Shown here one piece after another: positions 8,591-17,172 of a stretch of DNA of 64,000 nt. Source of the DNA: Phycisphaeraceae bacterium (GTDB lineage: Bacteria > Planctomycetota > Phycisphaerae > Phycisphaerales > Phycisphaeraceae); NCBI GenBank assembly GCA_029260715.1, contig JAJDCS010000029.1, positions 1-64,000 of the forward strand. Reading direction: 5' to 3'. Under the pieces are notes generated by a model that worked only from the letters and a program-made list of their open reading frames with translations, had not been told where the DNA came from and ran no database searches. The position numbers were made by a program, and so were the translations under genes. Positions within the stretch are counted from its first letter, which is position 1; each line of letters starts with the position of its first letter.

Positions 8591-8617
8591 AAGCCCACGG
8601 ATTCAATCCGTGGGCTT
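8591..8617. terminator. Bidirectional terminator between amidase gene and dapB
   Basis: Perfect 12-bp inverted repeat (AAGCCCACGGAT / ATCCGTGGGCTT) with a 3-base loop, T-rich on both sides, between two convergent genes. Confidence 0.9.
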
Positions 8618-8666
8618 TGTTTAATATCCGCAGCTTGATCATCGTTTCAAAAAATCGTTCTATCCG

Positions 8667-9461
8667 CTAACTCAGCCCCAGTACATCCGCCATGCCGTAC
8701 CGCCCCGCTTCTTTGCCCGCTAGCCACTTCGCTGCTTTGAGCGCCCCGCGCACGAATACGTCGCGCGTCGTGGCTACGTGGCGCAGCTCCAGCCGCTCGC
8801 CCAGCGCCGCGTAGCTGACCGTGTGCTCGCCCACCACGTCGCCCATGCGTAGTGCGTGCATGCCGATCTGCCCGCGCTTGCGCGTCACGTCGTCGCCGTG
8901 GCGGCCGTGGGTCACGTCCTTGGTCATGTCCTTGCCCGTGGCTTGGCAGATCGCTTTGGCGATGCCCACGGCTGTGCCCGACGGCGCGTCTTTCTTAAAG
9001 CGGTGGTGCGCCTCGGTGATCTCGATGTCGTAGTCGTCGCCAAGCTGCTTAGCCACTTGACCGGCCAGCGCGATCATCAGGTTTACGCCCAGGCTCATGT
9101 TCGGCGCCTGCAAGATGGCGACTGTTTTGGCTGCGTCGTCGATCGCGCGGTGGTCCTGATCGCTTAGCCCGGTGGTGCCGATGACCATCGCGGTCTTTGT
9201 CTTGACGCACGTTTCCAAGACCGCGCGCATGGCCGCCGGAATAGTGAAATCGATCAGCACGTCCGCCTGGCGGTCCAACTCCGCGGCCAGCGCCACGCCC
9301 GTCGGGCCGATCCCCGCGACGACGCCCGTGTCTTGGCCCAGTTGCAGGTGATCGATATGCTCCAACGCCCCCACCAACTCAAGCCCCTCCTGCTCCACGC
9401 ACAAAGCGACCAACCTCTGGCCCATGCGCCCCGCTGCCCCTTGAATCGCTATCTTGACCAT
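8667..9461 (-). CDS. dapB: 4-hydroxy-tetrahydrodipicolinate reductase
   Basis: 264 residues from the ATG at 9461; the longer open frame upstream is unlike the family. NAD(P)H-dependent reductase of the lysine/diaminopimelate pathway, cytoplasmic. IAIQGAAGRMGQ is the Rossmann nucleotide-binding loop, VLIDFTIPAA and IGTTGLSD are standard internal blocks, and EAHHRFKKDAPSGTA carries the catalytic His pair and Lys. Length is normal for DapB. It supplies diaminopimelate for peptidoglycan, in keeping with its wall-related neighbours. A 233-bp gap with no obvious gene separates it from the divergent TPR gene. Confidence 0.96.
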   Translation of the reverse strand: MVKIAIQGAAGRMGQRLVALCVEQEGLELVGALEHIDHLQLGQDTGVVAGIGPTGVALAAELDRQADVLIDFTIPAAMRAVLETCVKTKTAMVIGTTGLSDQDHRAIDDAAKTVAILQAPNMSLGVNLMIALAGQVAKQLGDDYDIEITEAHHRFKKDAPSGTAVGIAKAICQATGKDMTKDVTHGRHGDDVTRKRGQIGMHALRMGDVVGEHTVSYAALGERLELRHVATTRDVFVRGALKAAKWLAGKEAGRYGMADVLGLS

Positions 9462-9694
9462 CCTGTAACCCTTGCTCTTTAATGTGTTGCAGATACCGCC
9501 GTTCGCACCAGGCCAGACAATAAGCCGCATCATCTGTGACGACAACCCAGACACCCACTGTACGCAAACAACCCACCCCCGCCACTTGACAAACACAATC
9601 CCTGATTAGATAACAAATAACGATCGGATACGCGAAAGCAAGGCTTCCGGCGAACGAACTGATCGCCCCGATAGTCCCTTTAGTAGGCAATCGA

Positions 9695-11188
9695 TTGGCC
9701 CTATTCGGAAAGAGCAATGACGCAAAGCCCACGCCCCCTGCCCGGCGTGACCGGCAAAGGGCGCAGCGATTTTTTGAGCACGCCAAGCTCGCCGCGAACA
9801 CCCGCAACTACGAATACGCGATCGAGTGTTACATCGACGGGTTCCGTCAAGACCCGGGCAACCTGCCGATGCACGAAGCGATGCGCGAGGTCGCGCTGAA
9901 GCGGAAGCTAGCGGGCGGTAAGCCAGCCAAGCTGACCGACAAGCTCAAGAAAGGCGGGAAAGACACGATCGAGCGGCTGCTGCACGCCGAGATGCTCTCA
10001 GCCAAAGACCCGCTGAATGTATCGCTGCTGGTCGAGTTGATGGCCAGGGCGGTTGAAGCAGACACCCAAGAGCCCGACCTGCACCTAGCGGAGTTCGCGT
10101 ACTGGGTCGGCTGCATCGCCCTGGAAGCCAACCAAACCGCCAAGGCCCCCAGCAAGCAGGTCTACATCAAAGTGAAAGACCTATTCGCCGCGATCAAGAC
10201 TTTCGACAAGGCTGTCGAGGCGTGCCGCATGGCGCTGCACATGGAGCCGGAAAACACCAAGCTCCAACAGGACATGAAGAACCTCGAAGCCGAACGCACC
10301 ATGCAAGAAGGCGGGTTCGAAGACGCCACAGGCCAAGAGGGCGGCTTCCGCAAGCTGGTGCGCGACCCGCGGAAACAGAGGCAACTCGAGCAGCAAGACG
10401 CGATCACCAAAACCCGCACCGCGGTGGACGAGCAGATCGACCTCCACAGAACCGCGTACGACAAACAACCCGAAGACCTCAACCTGCTGGGCAAGCTGGT
10501 GACCGCCCTGATCGCCAAGGAAACAGACGAAGCCGAGAACGAAGCCGTCGCCCTGCTCAAAAAAGCATTCGACCAGACCGGCCAGTACGCGTACAAGACA
10601 CACATCGGCGACGTCCGTATCAAGCAGCTCAACCGCCGGCTAAGAGTGCTCCAAGCCCAATTGAAGAGCAAGCCAGACGACGCACAGCTCCGCGCCAAGT
10701 TCCAGCAACTGTCGCAGCAGAAGCTCAAGTTTGAGCATGACGAATACGCCGACCGTGTGAAGAACCACCCGACGGACATGGCCCTGCGCTTCGAGCTAGG
10801 CAGACGCCTGTTCGCGCTGAAGCAATACGACGAGGCCATCAGCGCGTTCCAGCAAGCCAAGGTGGCGCCCAAACACCGCGTGGCGTCGATGGAATACCTG
10901 GGCAGGTGCTACATGGCCCGAGGGTGGTTCGACGAAGCGGTGGACACGCTCCGCCAGGGCGTCGAGGCTTACGACCGCACGGACGACTCGTTGGCTTTGG
11001 ACATGCGCTACCACCTGATGCTGTCGCTCAAGCAGCTCGCCCAGAAAAACCAATCCGTGGAGCAGGCCAGGGAAGCCCAGAAAATCGCCTCGCAGGTGCT
11101 CCAGACCGACATCAACTACCGCGACATCCGCAAGCAGCTTGACGAGGTCCGAAAACTCGCGGACAGCTTGACGAAAGAGGTCGGGTGA
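9695..11188 (+). CDS. Tetratricopeptide-repeat protein
   Basis: 497 residues, TTG start at 9695; no in-frame ATG occurs before a conserved-looking TPR region, and the ribosome-binding site is weak, so the start is uncertain. The N-terminal part RAQRFFEHAKLAANTRNYEYAIECYIDGFRQDP is TPR-like; the middle (about 170-330) is rich in charged helices and probably coiled coil; further TPRs lie at about 350-470. No signal peptide or membrane helix, so probably a cytoplasmic scaffold. Function unknown. kdsB follows after 92 bases on the same strand. Confidence 0.75.
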   Translation: MALFGKSNDAKPTPPARRDRQRAQRFFEHAKLAANTRNYEYAIECYIDGFRQDPGNLPMHEAMREVALKRKLAGGKPAKLTDKLKKGGKDTIERLLHAEMLSAKDPLNVSLLVELMARAVEADTQEPDLHLAEFAYWVGCIALEANQTAKAPSKQVYIKVKDLFAAIKTFDKAVEACRMALHMEPENTKLQQDMKNLEAERTMQEGGFEDATGQEGGFRKLVRDPRKQRQLEQQDAITKTRTAVDEQIDLHRTAYDKQPEDLNLLGKLVTALIAKETDEAENEAVALLKKAFDQTGQYAYKTHIGDVRIKQLNRRLRVLQAQLKSKPDDAQLRAKFQQLSQQKLKFEHDEYADRVKNHPTDMALRFELGRRLFALKQYDEAISAFQQAKVAPKHRVASMEYLGRCYMARGWFDEAVDTLRQGVEAYDRTDDSLALDMRYHLMLSLKQLAQKNQSVEQAREAQKIASQVLQTDINYRDIRKQLDEVRKLADSLTKEVG

Positions 11189-11280
11189 GAAGCACGCCGA
11201 TTGCCGCGACGAGCATCGTAGGGTGGGCGGTGACCACCGTCTTTACTAACACCAAGCCCCCGCTGTGGTGTCGTTGAACC

Positions 11281-12087
11281 ATGAGCACGCCGCCCGTTAT
11301 CGCTGTGATCCCCGCCCGGTACGAGTCGAGCAGGTTCCCCGGCAAGCCGCTGGCTGACAAGACCGGTAAGCCGCTGATCCAACACGTGGTCGAGCAAGTG
11401 CGCCAGGCCAAGCGCGTGGGGCGGATTGTCGTGGCCACAGACGACCAACGGATTTTCGACGCGGTGCGCCGCTTCGGGTCTGACGCGGTCATGACACGCA
11501 CCGACCACCCCAACGGCACCAGCCGCATCGCCGAGGTGGTCGCAGGAATACCCGAAGACGAACTCGGCCCGGCAGGCGTTGTGGTGAACGTCCAAGGCGA
11601 CGAGCCGCAGATCGAGCCGCGCGTGATCGACGAACTAATCGACGGCTTGCTAGCCGAGCCGGCGGATGGCGGCGCGCCCATGGCCACCCTCGCAAGCCCC
11701 TTCGCGCCCGATGAAGACCCCGCCGACCCCAACATCGTCAAGCTCGTGGTGGGACACGTGGACGGCCGAGCCCGGGCGCTTTATTTCTCCCGCTCGGCGA
11801 TCCCCTACCACCGCGACGCGCCCCCGCCCCCGGAAGCACGCGATGCGCACAAGGGGTTGCTTAAGCATCCGGGGTTGTACGCCTACCGCCGTGCCTTTTT
11901 GCTTAAGTACGTCACGCTCCCGCCCACACCGCTCGAACAAGCAGAGCAACTCGAACAGCTCCGCGCCTTGGAGCACGGCTACCCCATCGCCGTGGTCAAG
12001 ACCCACACCCGCCACCACGGCATTGACACGCCCCAACAGTATGAAGCGTTTGTGGCGGCTTACAAAGAGAGTCTTGCGGGCAAATAG
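11281..12087 (+). CDS. kdsB: 3-deoxy-manno-octulosonate cytidylyltransferase
   Basis: 268 residues. Activates KDO to CMP-KDO for lipopolysaccharide core assembly. VIPARYESSRFPGKPLADKTGKPLI is the nucleotide-binding start (shown here only as family-typical pattern R-Y-x-S-x-R-x-P-G-K-P-L), followed by VATDDQRI, the DHPNGTSRIAEV block and VVNVQGDEPQI, all diagnostic of KdsB. Length is close to the usual 245-260. Together with gmhA, two genes downstream, it implies KDO/heptose-containing LPS. The original kdsB-gmhA vicinity is interrupted by an AT-richer gene. Confidence 0.95.
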   Translation: MSTPPVIAVIPARYESSRFPGKPLADKTGKPLIQHVVEQVRQAKRVGRIVVATDDQRIFDAVRRFGSDAVMTRTDHPNGTSRIAEVVAGIPEDELGPAGVVVNVQGDEPQIEPRVIDELIDGLLAEPADGGAPMATLASPFAPDEDPADPNIVKLVVGHVDGRARALYFSRSAIPYHRDAPPPPEARDAHKGLLKHPGLYAYRRAFLLKYVTLPPTPLEQAEQLEQLRALEHGYPIAVVKTHTRHHGIDTPQQYEAFVAAYKESLAGK

Positions 12088-12096
12088 ATTTTGTAG

Positions 12097-12153
12097 GTCC
12101 GGGCCTGCCCGGACACGATGACTGACTCTGGGGCACGCTTCGCTCAGCCCCAG
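12097..12153. repeat. Two adjacent REP-like palindromes after kdsB
   Basis: Perfect 7-bp hairpin GTCCGGG/CCCGGAC with a 4-base loop at 12097-12114, then CTGGGGC/GCCCCAG with a 12-base loop at 12128-12153, followed by GGCACCC. The first could also end kdsB transcription, but there is no T run. The rest of the 323-bp gap (12154-12410) shows nothing recognisable. Confidence 0.55.
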
Positions 12154-12410
12154 GCACCCGGCTATCCGCCCGACGATGGCGAAATAAGGCAACCCGGCCA
12201 AGCTTGAGGCAAGCTGGCGCAACCAAAACTGCGCCAACCAATCGCAGGAAAGGCAATACAAATACCCGATAAAATGCCTGGCCTCCCCGGCTAAGGCGGA
12301 CCCTTGGCACCCGGCGATGGTATCATCCGAGCCGGTGGCCAGCGGTGTTCGTTGGCCAAAGTCGAACTGGGAAATCTCGACTAGAGATTGAACCCACACG
12401 AAGCAGTCAA

Positions 12411-14351
12411 ATGTCCCAACTCCAAAGCAGCACCCTTACCAGCCTCGCAATGCTTAAGGTCAATCTCGATCAATCTAACGGTGATTATCTTGACTACCTT
12501 GTACCATTCGTCGTACATACTATTCGGACGCATAATATTGACCCTGTCACGGAACAAGCGGTTGGACACAATCTAAAGGATGATTTCGGTCTCGTAATCC
12601 CAGATCGAGTCGTGCAGATTATTCTTCGCCGTCTCGCAAAACACAATTTATTACAAAGGAAACATAGTGTCTTTCATGTCTGTGGTGACCTTCCTAACAA
12701 CGACATGGACGCAAGGCGCAATGAGGCAAGTCGGCATATTCAGAAGGTTTGCGACGCTCTGATCAAATATGCGTTGGAATCCAGTACTACCTGGTCTGAG
12801 GAAGATGCGACAAGAGCATTACTTAGTTTTATCGGTGAATTTTCGATTGAGTGCCTCAATGCTTATGCTCGCGGCACTACACTACTCGAACTCCCTCCTA
12901 ATGACTCCAAGAATCTTTATTTGGTTAGCCGATTCGTTAAAGATGCTCACGATTCTAACACCCAATTATTCGACGCCATCATAGTTGTAGTAAAGTGCCA
13001 TATGCTGGCAAACGCGCTGATTTGCCCTGATCTCGAATCAGTGCAACGCAAATTCAAACATGTTACTTTTTATTTTGATACACCACTGGTGTTAGGGCTG
13101 TTAGGGTTGCACGGCGAACACCAGAAGCAAGCAACAGATTCACTACTACGGCTTCTTAACAACCTGGAAGCAAAAACGGCTGTTTTTGAACATACCGCAC
13201 AAGAAGTCTATCGCGTTATAGAGTGGGCGGAGAATAATATAGAAAAGCCTGACAGTTATAATGCAACGATCATCAAAGAAATGCGTTGGTTACATAAAAA
13301 GAAAAGTGATCTTAGGCTTATTCGGCTGAAGCTTAATGACCACTTCGGGCGACTAGGTCTCGTACGGCATCGAAACCCTCCACACGACCGACAGTCTCAG
13401 ATCAACGAAGCTGATCTGCAAAGTACGTTATCTAAAACAGTGAAATATTCGACCGAACGAGCAGCCGCTTGCGATATTAATTCTATCCGTAACATTTACG
13501 CTCTTCGGAAGGGGATGTCGCCGTGCCGACTAGAGGACAGCGTTGCCGTGTTAGTTACTTCGAACACCGCCCTCGCTCGGGCGGCTTATCAGTTCGGTCA
13601 ATCGTGGGAGGAGATGCGTGAGGTTTCAAGTGTTATTACCGATTTCAGCCTCGCTAACGTAGCCTGGTTAAAAGCACCTCTTGGCGCTCCAGAACTCCCA
13701 GAGCGAGAAGTGCTGGCCATGTGCTATGCAGCAATGGAACCTAGAACGGAGCTTTGGAACAAGTATCTCGATGAAATTGATCGACTTAAGGAACAAGGCA
13801 ATATTACAGCTCAAGATCATGAATTGCTCCGAGTCTCACTCCGCGCGAATGACGAATTAATGGACCTAACACTCGGCAGTGAAGCGGCCTTCGACGGATC
13901 AACAGTGTCCACGATACTACAACGCGTCAAAGCGGATCTTGTCAAAGAGCAGGCTGACATTTTGGATGCCGAACAACAATCACATGAACAAACGCGAAGA
14001 GAACGGGATGAATTAATTAATCGAAACCAAAACATACAAGCACGTATTTTCTGGGTCTCCCGTTCTGCAGCAAAATGGATGACTCGGATACTCTTTGCAA
14101 TGATGGTTACTGTGATCGTAGTGGGCAGTTATTGGCCAGCCCATCAATTGCCAGATAGTGTTGGTGGCAATCGGTTGATATGGTGGTTGGGTTTCTTTTC
14201 GGTATTGATAACAACCATCTGGGGTATTTTCGGAAACATCTTCGGTTGGTCATTGATTCAGTGGAAAAATAGAATACACAACAAGCTGGAGCATTCTATT
14301 TACAATTGGCTATTAAGGATGTTAAATCTTTTAGACGGTCATACCGATTAG
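12411..14351 (+). CDS. PIN-like domain membrane protein of unknown function, AT-richer insert
   Basis: 646 residues from the ATG at 12411; an in-frame GTG at 12345 is possible. Not a family I can name. Residues about 45-90 look like a winged helix (LKDDFGLVIPDRVVQIILRR). Residues about 217-400 have the layout of a PIN-type nuclease: a strand then D223 (VTFYFDTPLVLGLLG), E260/E265 (VFEHTAQEV), D355 (CDINSIRN) and AVLVTSNTALARAA. A charged coiled coil covers about 505-550 and two membrane helices lie at about 566-582 and 598-615, with a basic C-terminus inside. Codon third positions are clearly AT-richer than in neighbours, and the gene splits kdsB from gmhA, which suggests transfer. A defence or toxin role is possible but unproven. 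Confidence 0.7.
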   Translation: MSQLQSSTLTSLAMLKVNLDQSNGDYLDYLVPFVVHTIRTHNIDPVTEQAVGHNLKDDFGLVIPDRVVQIILRRLAKHNLLQRKHSVFHVCGDLPNNDMDARRNEASRHIQKVCDALIKYALESSTTWSEEDATRALLSFIGEFSIECLNAYARGTTLLELPPNDSKNLYLVSRFVKDAHDSNTQLFDAIIVVVKCHMLANALICPDLESVQRKFKHVTFYFDTPLVLGLLGLHGEHQKQATDSLLRLLNNLEAKTAVFEHTAQEVYRVIEWAENNIEKPDSYNATIIKEMRWLHKKKSDLRLIRLKLNDHFGRLGLVRHRNPPHDRQSQINEADLQSTLSKTVKYSTERAAACDINSIRNIYALRKGMSPCRLEDSVAVLVTSNTALARAAYQFGQSWEEMREVSSVITDFSLANVAWLKAPLGAPELPEREVLAMCYAAMEPRTELWNKYLDEIDRLKEQGNITAQDHELLRVSLRANDELMDLTLGSEAAFDGSTVSTILQRVKADLVKEQADILDAEQQSHEQTRRERDELINRNQNIQARIFWVSRSAAKWMTRILFAMMVTVIVVGSYWPAHQLPDSVGGNRLIWWLGFFSVLITTIWGIFGNIFGWSLIQWKNRIHNKLEHSIYNWLLRMLNLLDGHTD

Positions 14352-14359
14352 GCAACGCC

Positions 14360-14401
14360 GGGTGCCACACTTTGCCGCTATGCGGTCAAGGTGCTGCACC
14401 C
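14360..14401. repeat. REP-like palindrome after the inserted gene
   Basis: GGGTGC / GCACCC outer arms with inner CCGC/GCGG and near-matching ACTTTG/CAAGGT arms. It lies 8 bases after the stop codon of the inserted gene and touches the end of gmhA; it may terminate transcription from both sides. Confidence 0.5.
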
Positions 14402-14403
14402 AG

Positions 14404-14964
14404 TTATCCCAAATCCCGCTCGACCATCTCACACAATACGTGGATCAGCACGCCGTGTGCTTCTTGGATACGCGCGGTGGTTTGGCTTGGCACGATCAGA
14501 TCGACCGTGGCGATGCCTTTGGCGGGGCCGCCGTCTCGGCCTAGGAAGGCGATGCTCGATAGGTTGGAGGTGCGGGCTTGTTCTAGGGCGCGTAGGACGT
14601 TTGGGGATTTTCCGCTGGTTGAGAAAGCGATAAGCACATCGCCTTTTTGGCCTAGGGCTTGGACCTGGCGGGCGAAGGTGTGGTCGAAGCCGTAGTCGTT
14701 GCCGGCTGCGGTGAGTGTGGAGCCCGACTCTGTCAGGGCGACGGCTGCGTAGGGGCGGCGGTCTTCGATGTATCGCACGACGAACTCGGTGACAAGGTGG
14801 GCTGCGTCTGCGGCGCTTCCGCCGTTGCCGCAGGCGAGGACTTTGTGGTTGTTCTTTAAGCAATCGACGATGAGCTTGACGGCTTGGTCGAGTTGGGGCT
14901 CCAGGGCTTGTAGTGACTGGATGGCGGCGGTGCTTGCGGTGATGGTGTCTTTGAGGGTGGTCAT
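14404..14964 (-). CDS. gmhA: Phosphoheptose isomerase (sedoheptulose 7-phosphate isomerase)
   Basis: 186 residues from the ATG at 14964 (usual length about 190). First step of ADP-heptose synthesis for LPS core or S-layer glycans. SIS-domain motifs are clear: ACGNGGSAADAAHLVTEFV near residue 55-75, LTESGSTLTAAGNDYG, then AFSTSGKSPNVLRAL. It lies opposite to kdsB. The longer upstream open frame overlaps a palindromic repeat and is unlikely to be translated. Confidence 0.93.
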   Translation of the reverse strand: MTTLKDTITASTAAIQSLQALEPQLDQAVKLIVDCLKNNHKVLACGNGGSAADAAHLVTEFVVRYIEDRRPYAAVALTESGSTLTAAGNDYGFDHTFARQVQALGQKGDVLIAFSTSGKSPNVLRALEQARTSNLSSIAFLGRDGGPAKGIATVDLIVPSQTTARIQEAHGVLIHVLCEMVERDLG

Positions 14965-15032
14965 GTGGGCGTGTTCCGGGTGAGGGTGCCCGGCGGGGTT
15001 CCTAGCGTGTTTCGATGGTGATGTCTGCGTTC

Positions 15033-15067
15033 GGCACGGCCGACTCGCTTCGCTCGCTGGCCGTGGC
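15033..15067. repeat. REP-like palindrome upstream of gmhA
   Basis: CACGGCC (15035-15041) pairs with GGCCGTG (15059-15065), with an inner GCGAAGCGAG-type palindrome and a GGCACCC edge. The edge resembles the ones at 12128-12160 and 14360-14401, so these may be one degenerate family. Confidence 0.55.
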
Positions 15068-15187
15068 ACCCGCCGCTACTGTCGCCGAGGCGAAGCGTTA
15101 ACGTAGCTGTGGCCCGGCTGGCTCGCAAGCCGACACTTTTTGCTTTTGAAAACGGTGTGGCTTTGGGTGCAACATTGCATACGCGGA

Positions 15188-15212
15188 CCGCTCCCTCACG
15201 GTCGCGGCTCGT
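15188..15212 (+). repeat. Copy 1 of a dispersed 25-bp repeat
   Basis: CCGCTCCCTCACGGTCGC then GGCTCGT. It matches the copies near 20.8 and 20.95 kb with one or two differences. It lies in the 313-bp gap between gmhA and pyrG. Confidence 0.75.
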
Positions 15213-15277
15213 CGTGGGGGGTCTATCCAAACAGTGGCGAGGCTTGAAATGGCGCGGTCGGCGCGATACGGTAAGAC

Positions 15278-17152
15278 ATGCCCACCACGCCTAAAGACCC
15301 TGCGACCGATCAGCGTCCCGAAGGTCATGCCCCCCCCAGCCTGCTCTCTGAAACCGGGCACAGCAGCCAAGAAACCGAGTTTTTCAACCCCACCCCGCCG
15401 GGCTACCGGAAGGGCCACCATAAGTATGTCGTGGTCCTGGGCACGGTCATGAGCGGGCTTGGCAAGGGCATCTTCTCCAGCTCCATCGCCAAGCTGCTCA
15501 AGGACAAGCGGCTGAGTGTGGCGCCGATCAAGATGGAGGGGTATCTGAACATCGACTCGGGCACGCTCAATCCGTACCGGCACGGCGAGGTGTTTGTGCT
15601 CGACGACGGCCTCGAGACGGACATGGACCTGGGCACGTACGAGCGCATGCTCGACCAGGCACTGACCCGCGACAGCTTCACCACCAGCGGACAGGTGTTC
15701 CGCAAGGTGCTGGATAAGGAGCGCCACGGCGGGTACCTGGGCAGGGACGTGCAGATGATCCCGCACGTCACGGGCGAGGTGAAGTACCAGCTTCGCCAGT
15801 TGGCCATGAAGCAGAACGCGGACGTGGTGTTCGTCGAGGTCGGCGGGACGGTGGGCGATTACGAAAACGCGTTTTACATTGAGGCGTTGCGTGAGTTGGC
15901 TTATGAAGAGGGGCCGAACAGCGTGTGCTTTGTGGCGCTGACGTATGTGATCGAGCCTCGCGCATTGGGCGAGCAGAAGTCGAAAGCTGCGCAGCTTGGC
16001 TTGAAGAAGCTGATGGAGACGGGGGTCCACCCGCACATCATCGCTTGCCGGGCGCGCAACCCGGTGACGGAGTCGGCGATCCAGAAGATCGCGATGTTCA
16101 GCAATGTGCCGGTGCAGCGTGTGTTTTCGATGCACGACCGCAAGTCGATCTACACGATCCCCGACGCGATGCGTGAAGCCGGTCTGGACCGCGAGATATT
16201 GAGTTTGCTTGAGTTACACAGCCGCGTGGACCAAGCCAACGAAGACCGCCAGCGTGAGAAGTGGCGGCAGTTCGTGACGAAGCTGACGGGTCCGCGTCGT
16301 TACAAGGTCCGCCTGGGTATCACGGGCAAGTACGCGATGTTGCGTGACGCGTATGCGTCGATTGAAAAGGCTTTGGAGCACGCGGCGGCGCATCTGTCGG
16401 CTGAGATCGATACCCAGTGGATCGACACGACCGAGCTCGATCCGTCGCAGAAACACGTTGGCGCGTTGATGCAAGGCCTACACGCGGTGATCGTGCCGGG
16501 CGGTTTCGGGCACCGGGGCACTGAGGGCAAGATCGCGGCGGTGCGCCACTGCCGCGAGCACGGCCTGCCGTATTTGGGCATCTGCTTGGGTTTTCAGATG
16601 GCTGTGGTGGATTACGCCCGCCACGTCTGCGGGCTTAGCGACGCCGGCAGCAGCGAGTTCAACCCGGACACGCCCCACCCCGTGATTGATCTGCTGCCCG
16701 AGCAGAAAAAGATCGAGGGCCTTGGCGGGAACATGAGGCTAGGCGGCAAGGACGTGAAGATCACGCCCGGCACACTGGCGGCGTTTCTGTTTGAAGGGGC
16801 GCCGCAGGTGCGTCAGCGGTTCCGCCATCGGTACGAGGTGGACCCCCGGTACATCGAGCGTCTCGAGCAGCACGGCTTGGTCTTCTCAGGGCGACACCCG
16901 GACCAGCCGATCATGCAAGTCTTGGAACTGCCCACCAAGCAGCATCCTTATTTTGTGGGCACGCAGTTCCACCCGGAGTTCACCAGTCGGCCGCTGGCCC
17001 CGTCGCCGCTGTTCATGGGGCTGGTCGCCGCGGCGATCCGCTTGGCGTATCCCGATGAGCCCCAAGACAACCTGCCGGCGCGGTGGCGCATCCCGGTCAT
17101 AGAGAATCCTAAACCGGTCGGCGCACCGCCCGACCTGACACCCGCACAATAA
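15278..17152 (+). CDS. pyrG: CTP synthase, divergent type
   Basis: 624 residues. Makes CTP from UTP, ATP and glutamine. The synthetase domain starts near residue 49 after a Pro-rich ~48-residue extension: GTVMSGLGKGIFSSS is the P-loop-like region, where most CTP synthases read GGVVSSLGKG, and IKMEGYLNIDSGTLNPY replaces the usual QKFDPYLNVDPGTMSPY. HGEVFVLDDG and VEVGGTVGDYEN are kept. The class I glutaminase domain (about 350-610) has Cys436 in YLGICLGFQ and His565/Glu567 in GTQFHPEF. All catalytic residues are present, so it should work, but the synthetase half is unusually diverged. Start uncertain because the ribosome-binding site is weak. Convergent with rho. Confidence 0.93.
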   Translation: MPTTPKDPATDQRPEGHAPPSLLSETGHSSQETEFFNPTPPGYRKGHHKYVVVLGTVMSGLGKGIFSSSIAKLLKDKRLSVAPIKMEGYLNIDSGTLNPYRHGEVFVLDDGLETDMDLGTYERMLDQALTRDSFTTSGQVFRKVLDKERHGGYLGRDVQMIPHVTGEVKYQLRQLAMKQNADVVFVEVGGTVGDYENAFYIEALRELAYEEGPNSVCFVALTYVIEPRALGEQKSKAAQLGLKKLMETGVHPHIIACRARNPVTESAIQKIAMFSNVPVQRVFSMHDRKSIYTIPDAMREAGLDREILSLLELHSRVDQANEDRQREKWRQFVTKLTGPRRYKVRLGITGKYAMLRDAYASIEKALEHAAAHLSAEIDTQWIDTTELDPSQKHVGALMQGLHAVIVPGGFGHRGTEGKIAAVRHCREHGLPYLGICLGFQMAVVDYARHVCGLSDAGSSEFNPDTPHPVIDLLPEQKKIEGLGGNMRLGGKDVKITPGTLAAFLFEGAPQVRQRFRHRYEVDPRYIERLEQHGLVFSGRHPDQPIMQVLELPTKQHPYFVGTQFHPEFTSRPLAPSPLFMGLVAAAIRLAYPDEPQDNLPARWRIPVIENPKPVGAPPDLTPAQ

Positions 17153-17172
17153 AAGAATTCATTGGAAACGGG

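Noticed and set aside
9686-9730. GGCAA ... GACGCAAAGCC, similar to the c-di-GMP-I riboswitch core
   Set aside because: The second half is coding sequence of the TPR protein and the tetraloop-receptor arm with GGTAGC-type end is missing; treated as coincidence.
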